A stretch of DNA of 64,000 nt. Source: Pachyseris speciosa. Taxonomy: Eukaryota; Cnidaria; Anthozoa; Scleractinia; Pachyseridae. The notes below the pieces were generated by a model. That model was given only the letters and a program-made list of their open reading frames with translations, made no database searches and was not told the DNA's origin. The stretch is taken from positions 930,001 through 994,000 of the forward strand of contig JAEMWC010000085.1 of NCBI GenBank assembly GCA_016490735.1, read 5' to 3'. The translations under genes and the position numbers were made by a program. Below are positions 53,368 to 64,000 of this stretch, one piece after another (within the stretch, counting starts at the first letter, position 1; every line of letters begins with the position of its first letter).

Positions 53368-56300
53368 CTCCAAGGTCTTCTTTTTTTTCCTTTTCTTTGT
53401 CACGAACTGAGCCTTTGCGTCTTCCTGCCCATTAATTGTATTGTCCTGATTATTTGTTCCATTCTGATTGTTTTCCTTGATGACCTCTTCCTCCTCTGAG
53501 TTACTCTCCAAATTTCCATTTATGCAAGACTGCTTCAGGTTGGTGGGTAAGTCCACATGCACAGGCGACCCAGGTTCCTGTGAATTATCACCTAATCGTT
53601 TGTCCCTGGCATAACAACTGCATCGCTAGTAGAAGGAGCCCGAGATGCTTGACCAATAGTTCTAAGAATCAAGGACCAAGACAATGTATTTAGAATGCTG
53701 TCAAAAAATCTTAATCAGAGTTAATTAAACAGGTCAAAGAGTAGAGTTGACTTACTGTGGATCGGTGACAACAGGGCCTGCTAGCTTCATTGACTGCCAT
53801 GTGTACTCGGTGAACTCCATTTGCTATTGAACAACAAAAACAACTATTAACAATGTTTATGTAGTTTGGACACGTGGTTTTCTCCTTTCCTGTCATATGT
53901 ACATCATGTGTACAAAACCCGGCGTTTCTTTTCCTGAAGTACGTCAGCTGAGTGCCATTAAACAATCAAGCCGAGGGAACTTACCTGTAAAAGTCGACTC
54001 ATCCTTTGAAAATGTTTCTCTGAAAACAAACGTTACGGAAATTTCATTACTGAAGTACCAAAGGAAAGCAATAACCAACTTTACTACAGGGCAAATAATG
54101 AAAACCATACATTACGAACGCTTACTTCAGTTAGGCTTATCCAGATTGTGCTGGTAATTTACTGAAAAGTTGCTCCAAAAATGCCAAAGAGTTGTTGCGG
54201 AAATATGTTGCCCAAATAAGAAAAAGTTGCTTCATAAAGCTCTTCACTCGAAGATGACAAGATGCCGTCCGCCAGTTTCCTGGGATAGTGGAATGTTGGA
54301 GTGAATTATCACAGGCGACTCACTGGTTAGAGGATGAAAACTTATTTCAATGTTTCTAAGAATTAAGTTGTACCACTTTACCAATGAGAAGATGTTCAAG
54401 GCTTCAAAAATTCGAGATCTTGGTTCAAATAAGTAGAAACGTTGCTGAAAATGGGCTAAATAACTTTAGGACAAGTTGCATGAAGTTCGCTAAAAAGTTG
54501 CTTAGAATCTCAAAACTTGTTAAAACTTGCTAAGGACAATCCAGATAGGCGTTAGCTGCGTTACCAGTTATCAAGGCTTACCGCTGTACGGTATGAGTGC
54601 TTCTATTGTGTCCTTCATGTTCGGCCTGTTCATTAAGTCGTATGGAGATTTGCTTTTCAATATAATCGACAAAACTGAAAAGGTATAAAGAGCAGTAAGT
54701 TAAATCAACGTTGCTTCACGCTTCACTGTGTACACAACCCAGCAGGGCTTTCCATACATCTCCATACTAGCTCCGCTAGTACGCAACATGTAGCTACGTA
54801 CCAGTCATTTTTATCTTTAAAGCTCACTTGAGCATAGCCTGTTCCAGGCTCTCAGATAGTAGGCAACGGCAACGAAAACGCCACAAAACAATAGGGTAAA
54901 TGAGCAAAAACAATCGCTGTGCACGCGCTTTTTACATTTTGGTACATTTCTTTCCTGTCCTCTGCAAAACAACAACGTGAATTGACCAAATTTTAGGTTT
55001 TCTCGAGAACGGGAGCGTGTGACTGTAAAGTTTTCTTTTTCCTTACTTTAACGGCGTTCATAACAATTCAGTCCCTGAATAATTCGCCAGTATTTTCAAA
55101 GTTAAAAAAATTGGAATAATCGTGAAAGCGTTACAAAACCGAGAAGTTAGAATTTGAAATGACGTTTTCCTTGCCGTCGCCGTCGTCGTTGCTAAAGCTC
55201 CCCAGTGAAGGCGAGGGAACGAGAACGATTTTCTTTGCTCGCTCGTCGCTCGTTCGCCTCTTTCGCTCGACTCCACTATCTGAGAGCACTTGAGCAGGTG
55301 CGGTTCACTTAAGGACAGTGCCTCCTAATACAGAAAGGTTTTTGCGCGGTTTTTGACTACGTGGGAAAAGAAGATTTTCACAAGGGCTACTGGAATTACA
55401 GAGATAAAATGTGCGGCAATTATTTTTTTCCAAATTGATTCTTAAATCTTAATTATCTCTGTGAAATGCGTGGTTACCTTCAATTCCAACAGCCCTTACT
55501 AAGACTGATCCTCTACTGGGTTTCTCAGGCATATCCCGAGATGCATAGAACACACGCGCAGTAACAATACAAGGCACCGTCCGGCGCTGGAGGCGCCATA
55601 AGCCAGTACTCTTGTGCACTATTCTCACTTTCTCAGATTACAGGCTACATGCGGTAATTAAAGAACGACTCCCCTTCAATCCCTGAGAAGTTGATTGCTT
55701 ATAACTCAAGTTAAATAACAAATGTGTCAATCCTTCCTCATTTCGTTCAACAACGTAGAAGAGCAGGAGCTTGTGCAATCAGCTAAATGGGAGATCTAAC
55801 GGTAGCAACGTGGGCTGAGTTGTTCGAAGCAAGGTTAGCGCTAAAGTTTGGTTAAGATGCATTAAAATCTATAGGCTGCCATGGGATTTTACCCGGGTTA
55901 GCACTAACCATGCTTCGAGCAACTGGGCCCAGGGCCTTGCTAATCGACTGGTTAGTTTGTGTTGGAGCGCATTACCTGTTTGCGCAGCATGGCAATTCTT
56001 CGAGTTGGTATTCCATTCGACAAGAAATCTCAACATGGTATCTGCAAAACAAGTTTACAACCTTGTTTAAGATGTTTTGTCGGAGTTGATCTGAAGGAAA
56101 ATTCTTGTTTATGGCCAGATAATGAAAAAAGAGAACATACCGCTTTGTTATGAAATGCAAACTTAAATTCGGCGAATGAGCGTATTAACAAAGATATAAC
56201 AGGAAAATTATTTCTGAAACACATCGTCACTTATCGGAAATGCTGATGGCTTTTACGTATTTGAAATTATGTCGATTTCCGAGGCCTTCCAAGGTGTAGA

Positions 56301-59300
56301 CGCGACAAGCGACATGGCCCCGAAAACGGGCGAAAATCTTGCCCCAAAACACTGGCAACCGACAGAATATTGCCAGAAAACGCGCCAAAGTTTGCGCCAG
56401 CGACAATTCGCATTCCATTCATCTTGGTTTACTTTGCGACAGCGACATTTGTCCCTAACGAAACAAGCGACAGACCGAGTCGTAAACGAGCGACAAAGCG
56501 ACACCAGACCACCCCTTGGAAGGTCTCATTTCCTTCTAGATTCCCAGACATTCAGTTTAGAAAACAAGTGATAACATTCAAAGTTTTGAGAAACTTTTTA
56601 CCTTTCAGAAGAAAATAATTTACAAGCCCTCATCGACCTCTCAAATAGTAAAAATTTGCTGATCACACAAGACAGATGAAGGAAAGGACAACGTTTTCGA
56701 AGACTTAAGAACAAAGCCGTTTCAGACAAACAAGGTGGCTTCATGTGAAAACTGGATAGACGCAAGCTGGGATGGAAAAGTCGCTAGAATTTGCCTGTAA
56801 ACAGAAACGACCATATAGGCAGACGACTTTACGTCCAAAAATATTTCCTTCTGTTCTCTGGTTTTAAAATGAACAATGTGATGGAAAAGAACAACAAAAG
56901 CAACAGTAAATTAAACGAAGCTCATTAGCAAACATTTTTGATAACTTACCAAGCTGATCTTCTCTGAGAGACTTGATGGTTTGTGTTAATTCTTCCACAC
57001 TATTTGGAACAAGAAGAATATCTACAGGAGAGATTAAATGATTAACAATGTTTGCACTGAGAAACTCCTTCATTATTTGCCAGTGACAGGCACATTATAA
57101 TTATTGGTACAGTTTTCACCCCAGGGAACAAAACAAAACAGAAGTGACAACAACAAAACATTAGAGCGCTTTTCAATTGACTGTCGTGTCTAAAACCAAA
57201 ACCAAAGCAATTACTCCAGCCAATCACAACAAAAGTAAGCAATGTAATGACCCAATCAGAATACGAAGCAATTACATGTAGCCGGTGCAAAGCGCGGGAA
57301 AATACGCGAGTGCAAGTCGCGATTGATTTTGGTTTTGCTTCTCATTGGTTGAGAAAGTGGCGCGAGTTTGCCTGGCCAATCACAGAGCGAAGTGATGCAA
57401 AACCAAAGCAAAACCATAATTACTTTCGACACTCAATTGAAAAGCGCTCTACTTTCGACACGCAATTGAAAACCGCTCTATTTCACTGACTGTTAGTGTC
57501 GTAACGCTCATTATAGTGGAATACCTTTTATGATGTTGAGAACTCTGAACGGCTGATCCAGTGTTATCGCCAAGCCAATGGCCGCCAGATATTTCTTCTC
57601 GTTGATTAAGTTGGACAACTCTTGTTGTCTGGGAGAAGACAAGGGAAATCCAAAGCACGCAATCAAATCAAACGGAACATAACAGAAGGCAAGAAGTTAA
57701 AGGACAGATATAAAGACAAATGGAAAAGAATAACTAATAATATTAGGAGTTAACATATTCAAAACTTTATGCAGTGAATTAGGTTGTAAAGTACAGAGGG
57801 TAACTCTTGAGATGAAAATTTTGCATTCAGAGGGAAACTAGTTGTAAAGCAAAAATTTACAATATAAGGGATCCATCGTTTATTGCCTATTGGGGGGGGG
57901 GGGAAAGGGGGGTGGGGTTGAAAAAGTATAGTGTATCAAAGTTGTAGCCTCCAAACTAATTTCATTTTATCCCTCCACCCCTCTCCCCGCCAAAACTTTC
58001 ATGTTATATGCTACAGGCCTAAGTCTACTCTGCTTAGGTAATGGTTGATAAGGCCCTGGGTACAAGCCTTGGTTGCATAGCATTCAATAATCAGCAAGGA
58101 TGCATGTTAAGTGGAGAGCAAAAGAAAGTACCTAAATAGTAGTCTAGTAGTCTAATTAGTGTCTCGATAACAAAGGTGTTACTCTAGTTTTAAATATAGT
58201 AACGTTCAGCACTTTTAAAACTGCCACTGCTGTCTGTCTTTTGATCCCCCCCCCCCTTACGTTTCATACAAGGTAAAAATTAACCCCCTAAAATGGAGCT
58301 TGTTTAAAAATTGTACCCCTCCCCCGTGGAAAACCAACAGCCTTTCCTGCTAATAAACGATTGGTCCTCAAGCCAGTTCAAGATAATTACCATAAAAGCT
58401 CTGTTAAGCCCCCCCCCCCCCCCGTTTGGAAGTCAGTTTTTGTAATAAGACCCTCCTCTCTAATAAGCCCCCCCACCCCTCCTTGGCACATGAGATTTTG
58501 CCATTAGTCCCTCCTATTCCCTCTTACGAAATCATCCACTTCATGCGGCCCAGTTGGTTTGTTTTTTAAACAAATACACAAACACATAATACTGTTTGCT
58601 GTTCTTTATTAAATGGCAAAACGTTTCATTGCAGTTGTTTGAGTTTTGTACAAAAACTATTTTAACACGAAACTGGCATGTTTAAGATTTGAAATAATCC
58701 CCCCTCTCTAATGAGGCCTGAAATTAAATACCCTTTACCCCCGGGAGGGCTTAATAGAGCTTTTACGGTAAAGATCAGTGTATTTTACAAGACTCACTTT
58801 AAAATCTTCTCCTCTGCAGCAGCTTGTGCCTCCTCTTGTTCCATTTCAGTCACATCCTTTCAACGAGAAAAAAATTGAACTTCATATATGATAAATATAT
58901 TATCATAAAATCTTTAACCCTTTTAAATTAGTTATAGGTTTAATATTTGAGGCTCTCTTTACCTTCCAAATGTTAATCACTGAGTCCGCCCCTCCGGAAA
59001 CAACTTGATCTTGGTTCTTATTAACGGCTATGCTCCAAACCTGGGTTAACAAAAGGCAATCAAATCCCAGAGTAAATAACGAAACCCACTGTGAGCATAT
59101 TCACTTAGAGCAGGGGATGGTGACTGTCCCCTTAAGCTGCATTTCAATATAAAGACAACGATTCTATGTGGTAATCTTTGACTGTTCCGCCACGTCGGGC
59201 AAACCCACTGAGCGGGCATAACCACAAAGCAGGTTAAAATAAGAAGTTCGGGGTACTCAATACTTTATTAGCGTTGCCATGCTTTAAGAGTGGTTACAAA

Positions 59301-62300
59301 CTAACACAGTTTTCTTTCCTCATGGGTGCAAAACTTTTTGTCCAATTTTTCACTGCCAATTACCTTTGTTCAAAAACCTGAGATAAAACAGCTATTGAAC
59401 ATGGAGCTAACGGCGGATGGAAAGCTTGTCACCCAGCTCGTGTAAGTATAAAGCATGTATCTTTGACACCTTTCTTCTTAACAAGTTCTCTCCTCTCAGG
59501 TCAAGCATGTATGTGGGCAAGAGACTGAGTTGCAGTCACCAAGGAAAACTTGCGAAGGCTGCTTGCTAGTCGTTTTAACAGGCAAACATAACTTGTGAAG
59601 GATAGTTCATGACCAAAAAAAAATTGTCAGAAAACATCACGAAAAACGTTGTCATAAGCAAATTCCAGCCTTACAGCTCTTAATGAAGGGAAAGAAGGAG
59701 CTCCTGGGGAAAGTTAGATCTCACTAGGCAATTCCCAAGTGGCTTTGAGCCTACATACAGGTGCACACTCTTGATCTCAGTCACGTAGGAATTAAAAAAA
59801 ACTTTGTACTAAAAATCGCTTTGAAGAGGAGGATGAACTGAATTCTAGATTTCTAATTTTATATCCTGATCCTCTGTCAACTAACCTTGTCCAAATGCTG
59901 ATCAAATGTCTTCACACATTCATTGGTTTTTATTGTCCACAGCTTTATCAGACCCTCAGAACCGCTATAAAATTAAACATTTAAGACACTTGAAAGTACA
60001 TTTAAGCATAACCTACATGTGGAAAACAGAACGACCCATCCCCCCCCCATAATAATAATAATAATAATAAAATAAAAATAAAAAAGAGAGAGAACTTTGT
60101 TCAAAATAAATTAGACAGCGAAGGAAAGGGAACTGGTTATTATAACCCCTCAGATACCGTACCAATCTCTTGCAAACCGTTTCACATCGGTGTTAACCGA
60201 TAGGTCTTCATGAAGCGTAAAACATATTGCTAACACGGCACAAAAGTCACACACTGGTCATCCAGTTAGACATTTACTCAAGAGAAGAAAACAATGAAAG
60301 TACACCACTTCAGATCTTTACTCTGCGGTGTTTTTTACTCTGAGTGTTTTTGGCCAATCTTACAGCCTCGGAAATTAGTGTTCGCAGTGATAAAGCAGAG
60401 GAGAAAAATAAAACAACACATTACAAGCTCTGTGTACCTTGATAGGAGTTGCATTCCCCTGCTCATAAAACTAAACTTCAAGACGGAGCTTGTATGTCCT
60501 TCAAATGTCTTGACGCATGTCAGGTCTGATAAGGCCCATATCTTGATAGTTGAATCTGCAGATGATGTGGCTACACACTGATCCACTGGTGAGAATCTCA
60601 CACACCAGATACCTTTCTTGTGACCACGTAAAGTACCTACAGCTGAGCCATCAGCAACAAGCCAGATCTGCCAACACAGGTAAACAGCGATCAGAAAGTC
60701 AAATGTATACAGCATTCATGGGAGGGGGGGGGGGGGGTACCCATCCTCGGTGTGTCAAAATGATCATCTGTTTTATACACCAAATGAGATGAAGCATGCT
60801 AGCTTTGTACACTTTCCATTTGAAAGTGTTGGTGCACCAATTTATCCTATGCAGTAACTTTTAGGGAAGTCACATTGTGGGGAGGAAGTGAAATACGGCT
60901 CCCCTCAAAACGACTTTGCAAGAGGCTAGCAATAACAACAACAACAACAATAGTAATGATGATGATGACGATAGTAGCCTAGTACGCCTCTTTTTGGCAG
61001 TGGAATCTCATAAATTTGCAGTGCAAATACATTAACACAGGTGATGTCACAGGCTATCATCTTGATCTCATGAATAAAATGCTGTGGTTTCTCATAAATG
61101 ACTGTGGAATACATTAAAGTCTTGAATAGGTGTCTCAGTAAGAGAGAGTAAGTTGGTCTTTATAGCCCATGCATGTACTGTTTTGGTGATTGCACAGGCA
61201 CAAAAGAGAGTCGGATGATAACCCGCTCGTGTACCACCCAAACTTGCCCACTCAAACTACCTGCTGGATTAGGTAAAATGTCTTCCTGCATACTAATGAG
61301 TGTCTTCCTCCATACTAATCAGTGTCACTCTTCACTTGTCCGCTGTTCATTAACACAGATTGGTCAGTCAGGAATCTATTATGCTTTCAAAATAAAAGTC
61401 GATAAGCAGTTTAATATTCTTTCAATTGGAAACAAGCGCAAAGTCAATTTATTGCTATCGCCTGCTACTTTTAATTACAAGATGGTTCCAAACATGCAAT
61501 TCGAATCAAGCACTACACAAATAATTTATACAGCTACCATGAACTCGTTTCGCCTAAATTATCAATAACAATGGTTTTTCCTCACTGTGAACCAACCCAT
61601 TCCACAAGATGACAAGACTACAGTAGATCTACATTGACTGTTATGCTGTGTTTTGGGCCTTTGTATTTTTGCTCTCAATAAAAATGTATTTCAAAACAAT
61701 ATCTAGTGTGTTGTTCAATTGAATTTTACTCTTGTCAAGGGCTGAGTGTCATTTTCTTGTAGAATGCCCATGTTCGTCTCATAATCCTGCCATTGTTTAT
61801 ATATAATTGAATTGAATTGGACCAAACCATTGTTATTGATAATTTATGCAAAACAAGTTCATGATAGCAGTATAAATTATTTGCGTTGTGCTTGATTCGA
61901 CTGTATTGTAATGAAAAATAGCAGGCAATAGCGATAAAGCGACTTTGCGCTTGTTTCCAGTTGCAAGAATATTAAAATGCTTATTGGAGAGTGCGCTTTT
62001 ATTTCGAAAACATAATAGATTCCTGACTGACCAATCAATGTTAATGAACAGTGGGCAAGTCAAGGCAACGCTATTGCTTCCATTGTCTAAGAGTGATGCT
62101 AATTAGTATGGAGGAAGACACTCATTAGTATGCGGGAAGACATTTTACCTCATCCACCAGGCAGTTTGAGTGGGCAAGTTTGGGCAAGCCAATTGCTTCC
62201 ATTGTATGACAGTACACGCATGGGTTATCATCCTACCCTCTTTGTGTCTAAGTGTGGGTTATCATCCAACCCTCTTTGTGCCTGTGCAATCACTGTGACG

Positions 62301-63388
62301 GAACACGTGTGGGGTCTGAGGTCCCACTTTCCGATTATTATTCGGGACTCTTATTGTGACGCCTATTCAAGACGTTAATGTATTCCACAGCCATTTAATG
62401 AGAAACCACAGCATTTTATTCATGAGATCAAGATGATAGCCTATGACATCACTTGCATTAATGTATTCCATCGCCATTTAATGAGATTCCACCGCAGGCT
62501 AATTCCATGCATACTATACTACTGATGATGAAAGGAATATTTGAAGAATTGACTATGCGCCACTTTGTCAAACTTCTTTCAAAATGGCGTATTCCACTTC
62601 CAAATGAGCCTTAATGTGCACATAAACCCCAAAAAATTTTTTTCGCTAAAATAAATCTTTGCACCTGTTTGAAACGCATTTCGCCTTTTTTACCAAATCT
62701 TGACTTCTTATTTTGACTTTTCTAGGGTGTTGAAGTTGCAAAATCTGGCCCCACGACTGAGTCAAAAGGGGCTTGGGTCTATTCTCGATTTGACGTCACA
62801 AACTGAAAAAGACTTAATGCGATGTAAATCAGTTTGTGACGTCAAATCGAGAATAGACCCAAGCCCCTTCTGGCTCGGTCGTGGGGCAGACGACGGCCAG
62901 ATTTTGCAACTTTAACACCCTGGAAAAGTCAAAAAAACTAGTCAAGATTTGGTAAAATAGGTGCAATGCGTTTCAAACAGGTGCAAAGATTTATTTTAGC
63001 GAAAAAAAATTTGGGGTTTAGGTGCACTTTAACAAGAAATAAAACAAAGTACATTAATTTTACTGAATGAACAGTACAGTTGTCCAGTTCTGACAAATGG
63101 AAAGCACCCTAAGTTTATCTTGCAACATCCTTATTATTTAAGTACTTATAAAGCATGTAACAAACTGAACTGAAATGCTTGCAACAATTATTGTTACAAG
63201 CATTTCAGTTAGCAGAAACATAGTATTTAAGATAATGTAATAGCTTTAAATTCTAGAACTGCTCTCAGCTAGTTACACCAACTTGCACATTTTCGATAAC
63301 CATGATCGTATGTTACCCTTGCAGTTTTGTCCTGTGAACCAGTGGCTAGGAGTTTGTCATTTGGCGAAACTGTGATGGAATTGATGTC
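53368..63388 (-). CDS. TBL3: Transducin beta-like 3 / UTP13, C-terminal half (partial)
   Basis: WD40 protein of the small-subunit processome (UTP-B) for nucleolar pre-18S rRNA processing. Twelve in-frame exons on the minus strand: 63388-63317, 60667-60438, 59964-59886, 59040-58963, 58856-58798, 57628-57525, 57021-56950, 56041-55976, 54674-54582, 54019-53985, 53823-53756, 53605-53368. WD units read DINSITVSPNDKLLATGSQD, GIWCVRFSPVDQCVATSSAD, LWTIKTNECVKTFD and QVVSGGADSVINIW. The Utp13 C-terminal domain follows (LINEKKYLAAIGLAITLDQP, FLVEWNTNSKNCHAAQ, ALIPYSEKHFQRMSRLLQ). N-terminal WD exons lie beyond the right edge. The last exon encodes an acidic then lysine-rich tail (TKKRKKKKTLE). It either ends at a stop near 53350 or splices on at GAG|GTAAGA. 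The acceptor at 53606 was chosen because the upstream alternative hits a stop. Confidence 0.95.
54838..55287. mobile_element. MITE, GGGAGCTTTAGCAACG family, copy 3, inside an outer inverted repeat
   Basis: 54862-55204 aligns with 29118-29466 (AAAAACAATCGCTGTGCACG, TTTACATTTTGGTACATTTC, AACAACAACGTGAATTGACC, GGGAGCTTTAGCAACG in reverse at the right end). Outside it, GCTCTCAGATAGT (54848-54860) and ACTATCTGAGAGC (55275-55287) form a 13-bp inverted repeat, so a second element may enclose it. In a TBL3 intron. Confidence 0.8.
55288..55975. other. TBL3 intron, nothing recognised
   Basis: Intronic sequence between exons at 54674 and 55976. Includes TAGCGCTAA...TTAGCACTAA-like symmetry near 55835-55910 but no clear element. 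Confidence 0.35.
56281..56527. mobile_element. MITE, GAGGCCTTCCAAGG family, copy 2, with 6-bp TSD
   Basis: Starts GAGGCCTTCCAAGGTGTAG and ends CCCCTTGGAAGGTCTC. It is 247 bp and flanked on both sides by ATTTCC (56275-56280 and 56528-56533), an apparent 6-bp target-site duplication. Internal GCGACA repeats match copy 1 inverted. In a TBL3 intron. Confidence 0.9.
57163..57479. mobile_element. MITE, AGCGCTTTTCAATTGA family, copy B, with doubled right end
   Basis: Starts AGAGCGCTTTTCAATTGA. The inverted right end appears twice, at 57425-57450 (CACTCAATTGAAAAGCGCTC) and again at 57452-57479 (CACGCAATTGAAAACCGCTC). The interior is shared with copy A at 20094-20341. In a TBL3 intron. Confidence 0.85.
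57880..58300. repeat. G/C homopolymer-rich intron sequence
   Basis: A G run (57892-57912) and a C run (58243-58257) with intervening unremarkable sequence in a TBL3 intron. No gene. Confidence 0.5.
58388..58770. mobile_element. MITE with TACCATAAAAGCTCT termini
   Basis: TACCATAAAAGCTCTGTTAA at the left end and TTAATAGAGCTTTTACGGTA at the right end are inverted matches with two mismatches, each followed inward by GCCCCCC or GGGAGGGC. Length 383 bp, no coding frame, in a TBL3 intron. Interior units CTCTAATAAGCCC/CTCTAATGAGGCC recur. Confidence 0.85.
60050..60095. repeat. (AAT)n and A-rich low complexity
   Basis: Short (AAT)n run followed by AAATAAAAATAAAAAAGAGAG in a TBL3 intron. Confidence 0.8.
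60976..62503. mobile_element. Large foldback element, ~600-bp inverted arms
   Basis: Left arm 60976-61578 and right arm 61822-62503 are long imperfect inverted copies around a ~243-bp loop. Matching blocks include TCATGAGATCAAGATGATAG in the right arm, whose complement is in the left; GCCTATTCAAGACGTTAATG with its counterpart; GGAAGACACTCATTAGTATG; and ATTATCAATAACAATGG at the inner ends. Both arms can encode the same short peptide (STTQIIYTATMN and STTQIIYTAIMN), so that similarity is DNA-level duplication and not evidence of a gene. In a TBL3 intron. Confidence 0.85.
62611..63032. mobile_element. Near-perfect 420-bp palindrome (foldback MITE)
   Basis: The left half begins AATGTGCACATAAACCCC and the right half ends GGGGTTTAGGTGCACTTTAA. 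Between them nearly every base has a partner, including CGCTAAAATAAATCTTTGCA, AGTTGCAAAATCTGGCC and GGGCTTGGGTCTATTCTCGA. The loop at the centre (about 62800-62830) is short. No coding capacity. In a TBL3 intron. Confidence 0.92.
63168..63210. repeat. 14-bp hairpin in TBL3 intron
   Basis: AACTGAAATGCTTG (63168-63181) and CAAGCATTTCAGTT (63197-63210) are exact inverted copies around a 15-base loop that is itself partly palindromic. Confidence 0.8.
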
Positions 63389-64000
63389 CTGTAGAATAAC
63401 AGTTAAGAAAGTCATTCTTAGCAGAGGTTACATGTTTATCGGAGTTACTTCTGAGCGTTTCACATTTCTGATTAACTAAAGATATGTGATCCATGTGGCC
63501 AAGCAAAAAAGGTTGGATGGAATCTTTGTTCAAAAACACTGAATAATCCTCAGATTTTGTTTCTTGTAATCACCAATTTTGAAGGGAGCCCTAATTTTAA
63601 TATCAAGCCCTAATGAGCAGATCTGTTGGTATTTAGTGTCATGTTTCCTAGGAGATATATTCTGTATGAACAGGACTAAAGAAACTCCCCAAAACAACAT
63701 AAATTTTAAAGTTGTGCTAAGGACGAAAGAACCTTTCCTGATAAATGAAGTTTCAACCAAAGGGTCACCGTATATGTAACACAGAAAAACACCAACTCTC
63801 CAACAGCAAAGAAGTAATCCCATCACAGATGTAGCCAACAAAGAATTAAAAATTGCTATCACTGTAATGAAACTTCACACCAAAAACACTGAGCCTACTA
63901 TACCCTTCAAGCACTAATTTATTTAAAACTCTGAAAAGTAGGAAAGTTTTTAACTTTGGCTGGAACCATTTATAATTTATGTGTAGGTATAGTCTAGTTA
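63389..64000. other. TBL3 upstream intron, nothing recognised
   Basis: No further WD exon could be identified before the window edge. The frames at 63530-63862 and 63579-63779 show no family motif. Confidence 0.4.

Noticed and set aside
61173..62063. Two similar peptides on opposite strands (ending STTQIIYTA)
   Set aside because: They are the two arms of the foldback element; protein similarity follows from the inverted DNA copy and gives no sign of coding.
1..64000. CRISPR arrays or bacterial-type operons
   Set aside because: The regular repeats seen are microsatellites or MITEs, and the genes are intron-split animal genes.

Overview
The window is nuclear DNA of an animal. Its genes are split by many short GT-AG introns and separated by dense, mostly decayed transposable elements. 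The mix of gene families (SLC46, EIF2B4, an UCP4-type carrier, TBL3/UTP13, intronless BTB genes) and the element types (CR1-like LINEs with a SAP and SGNH first ORF, a Penelope-like GIY-YIG element, a K02A2.6-like Gypsy, many palindromic MITEs) suggest a cnidarian, most likely an anthozoan such as a stony coral. That assignment is inference, since no species marker is visible.

Layout, left to right. 1-1776: 3' half of a non-LTR retrotransposon with one frameshift. 2996-5458 (-): a complete three-exon SLC46 (proton-coupled folate transporter-like) gene whose exons join to 449 residues. 7.5-9.1 kb: LINE scraps, microsatellites and a hairpin. 9423-25561 (+): EIF2B4 (eIF2B delta), 14 exons joining exactly to 529 codons. 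Its third intron carries a decayed Gypsy element with ~120 bp LTRs (11865-16181); other introns hold MITEs and a LINE tail. 26471-27127 (-): BTB/POZ gene 1. 27.6-29.8 kb: a cluster of palindromic MITEs. About 30.14-34.79 kb (-): a nearly full-length CR1-like LINE, followed by a tRNA-derived SINE. 36113-36979 (+): BTB/POZ gene 2, a paralogue of the first. 39887-50422 (+): SLC25A27/UCP4-like mitochondrial carrier, ten exons joining to 305 codons. 51.6-52.5 kb: 3' part of a Penelope-like element with a possible hammerhead-ribozyme relic and an inverted copy of part of itself. 53368-63388 (-): the C-terminal half of TBL3/UTP13, whose N-terminal exons lie beyond the right edge. Its introns contain two large foldback structures (about 1.5 kb and 0.42 kb) and several MITEs.

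The host genes are unrelated housekeeping functions: folate or solute uptake, translation initiation, mitochondrial transport and pre-rRNA processing. Only the two BTB genes are related to each other. The accessory interest lies in the mobile elements. No CRISPR array, operon, rRNA gene or intact tRNA gene was seen, as expected for animal DNA.
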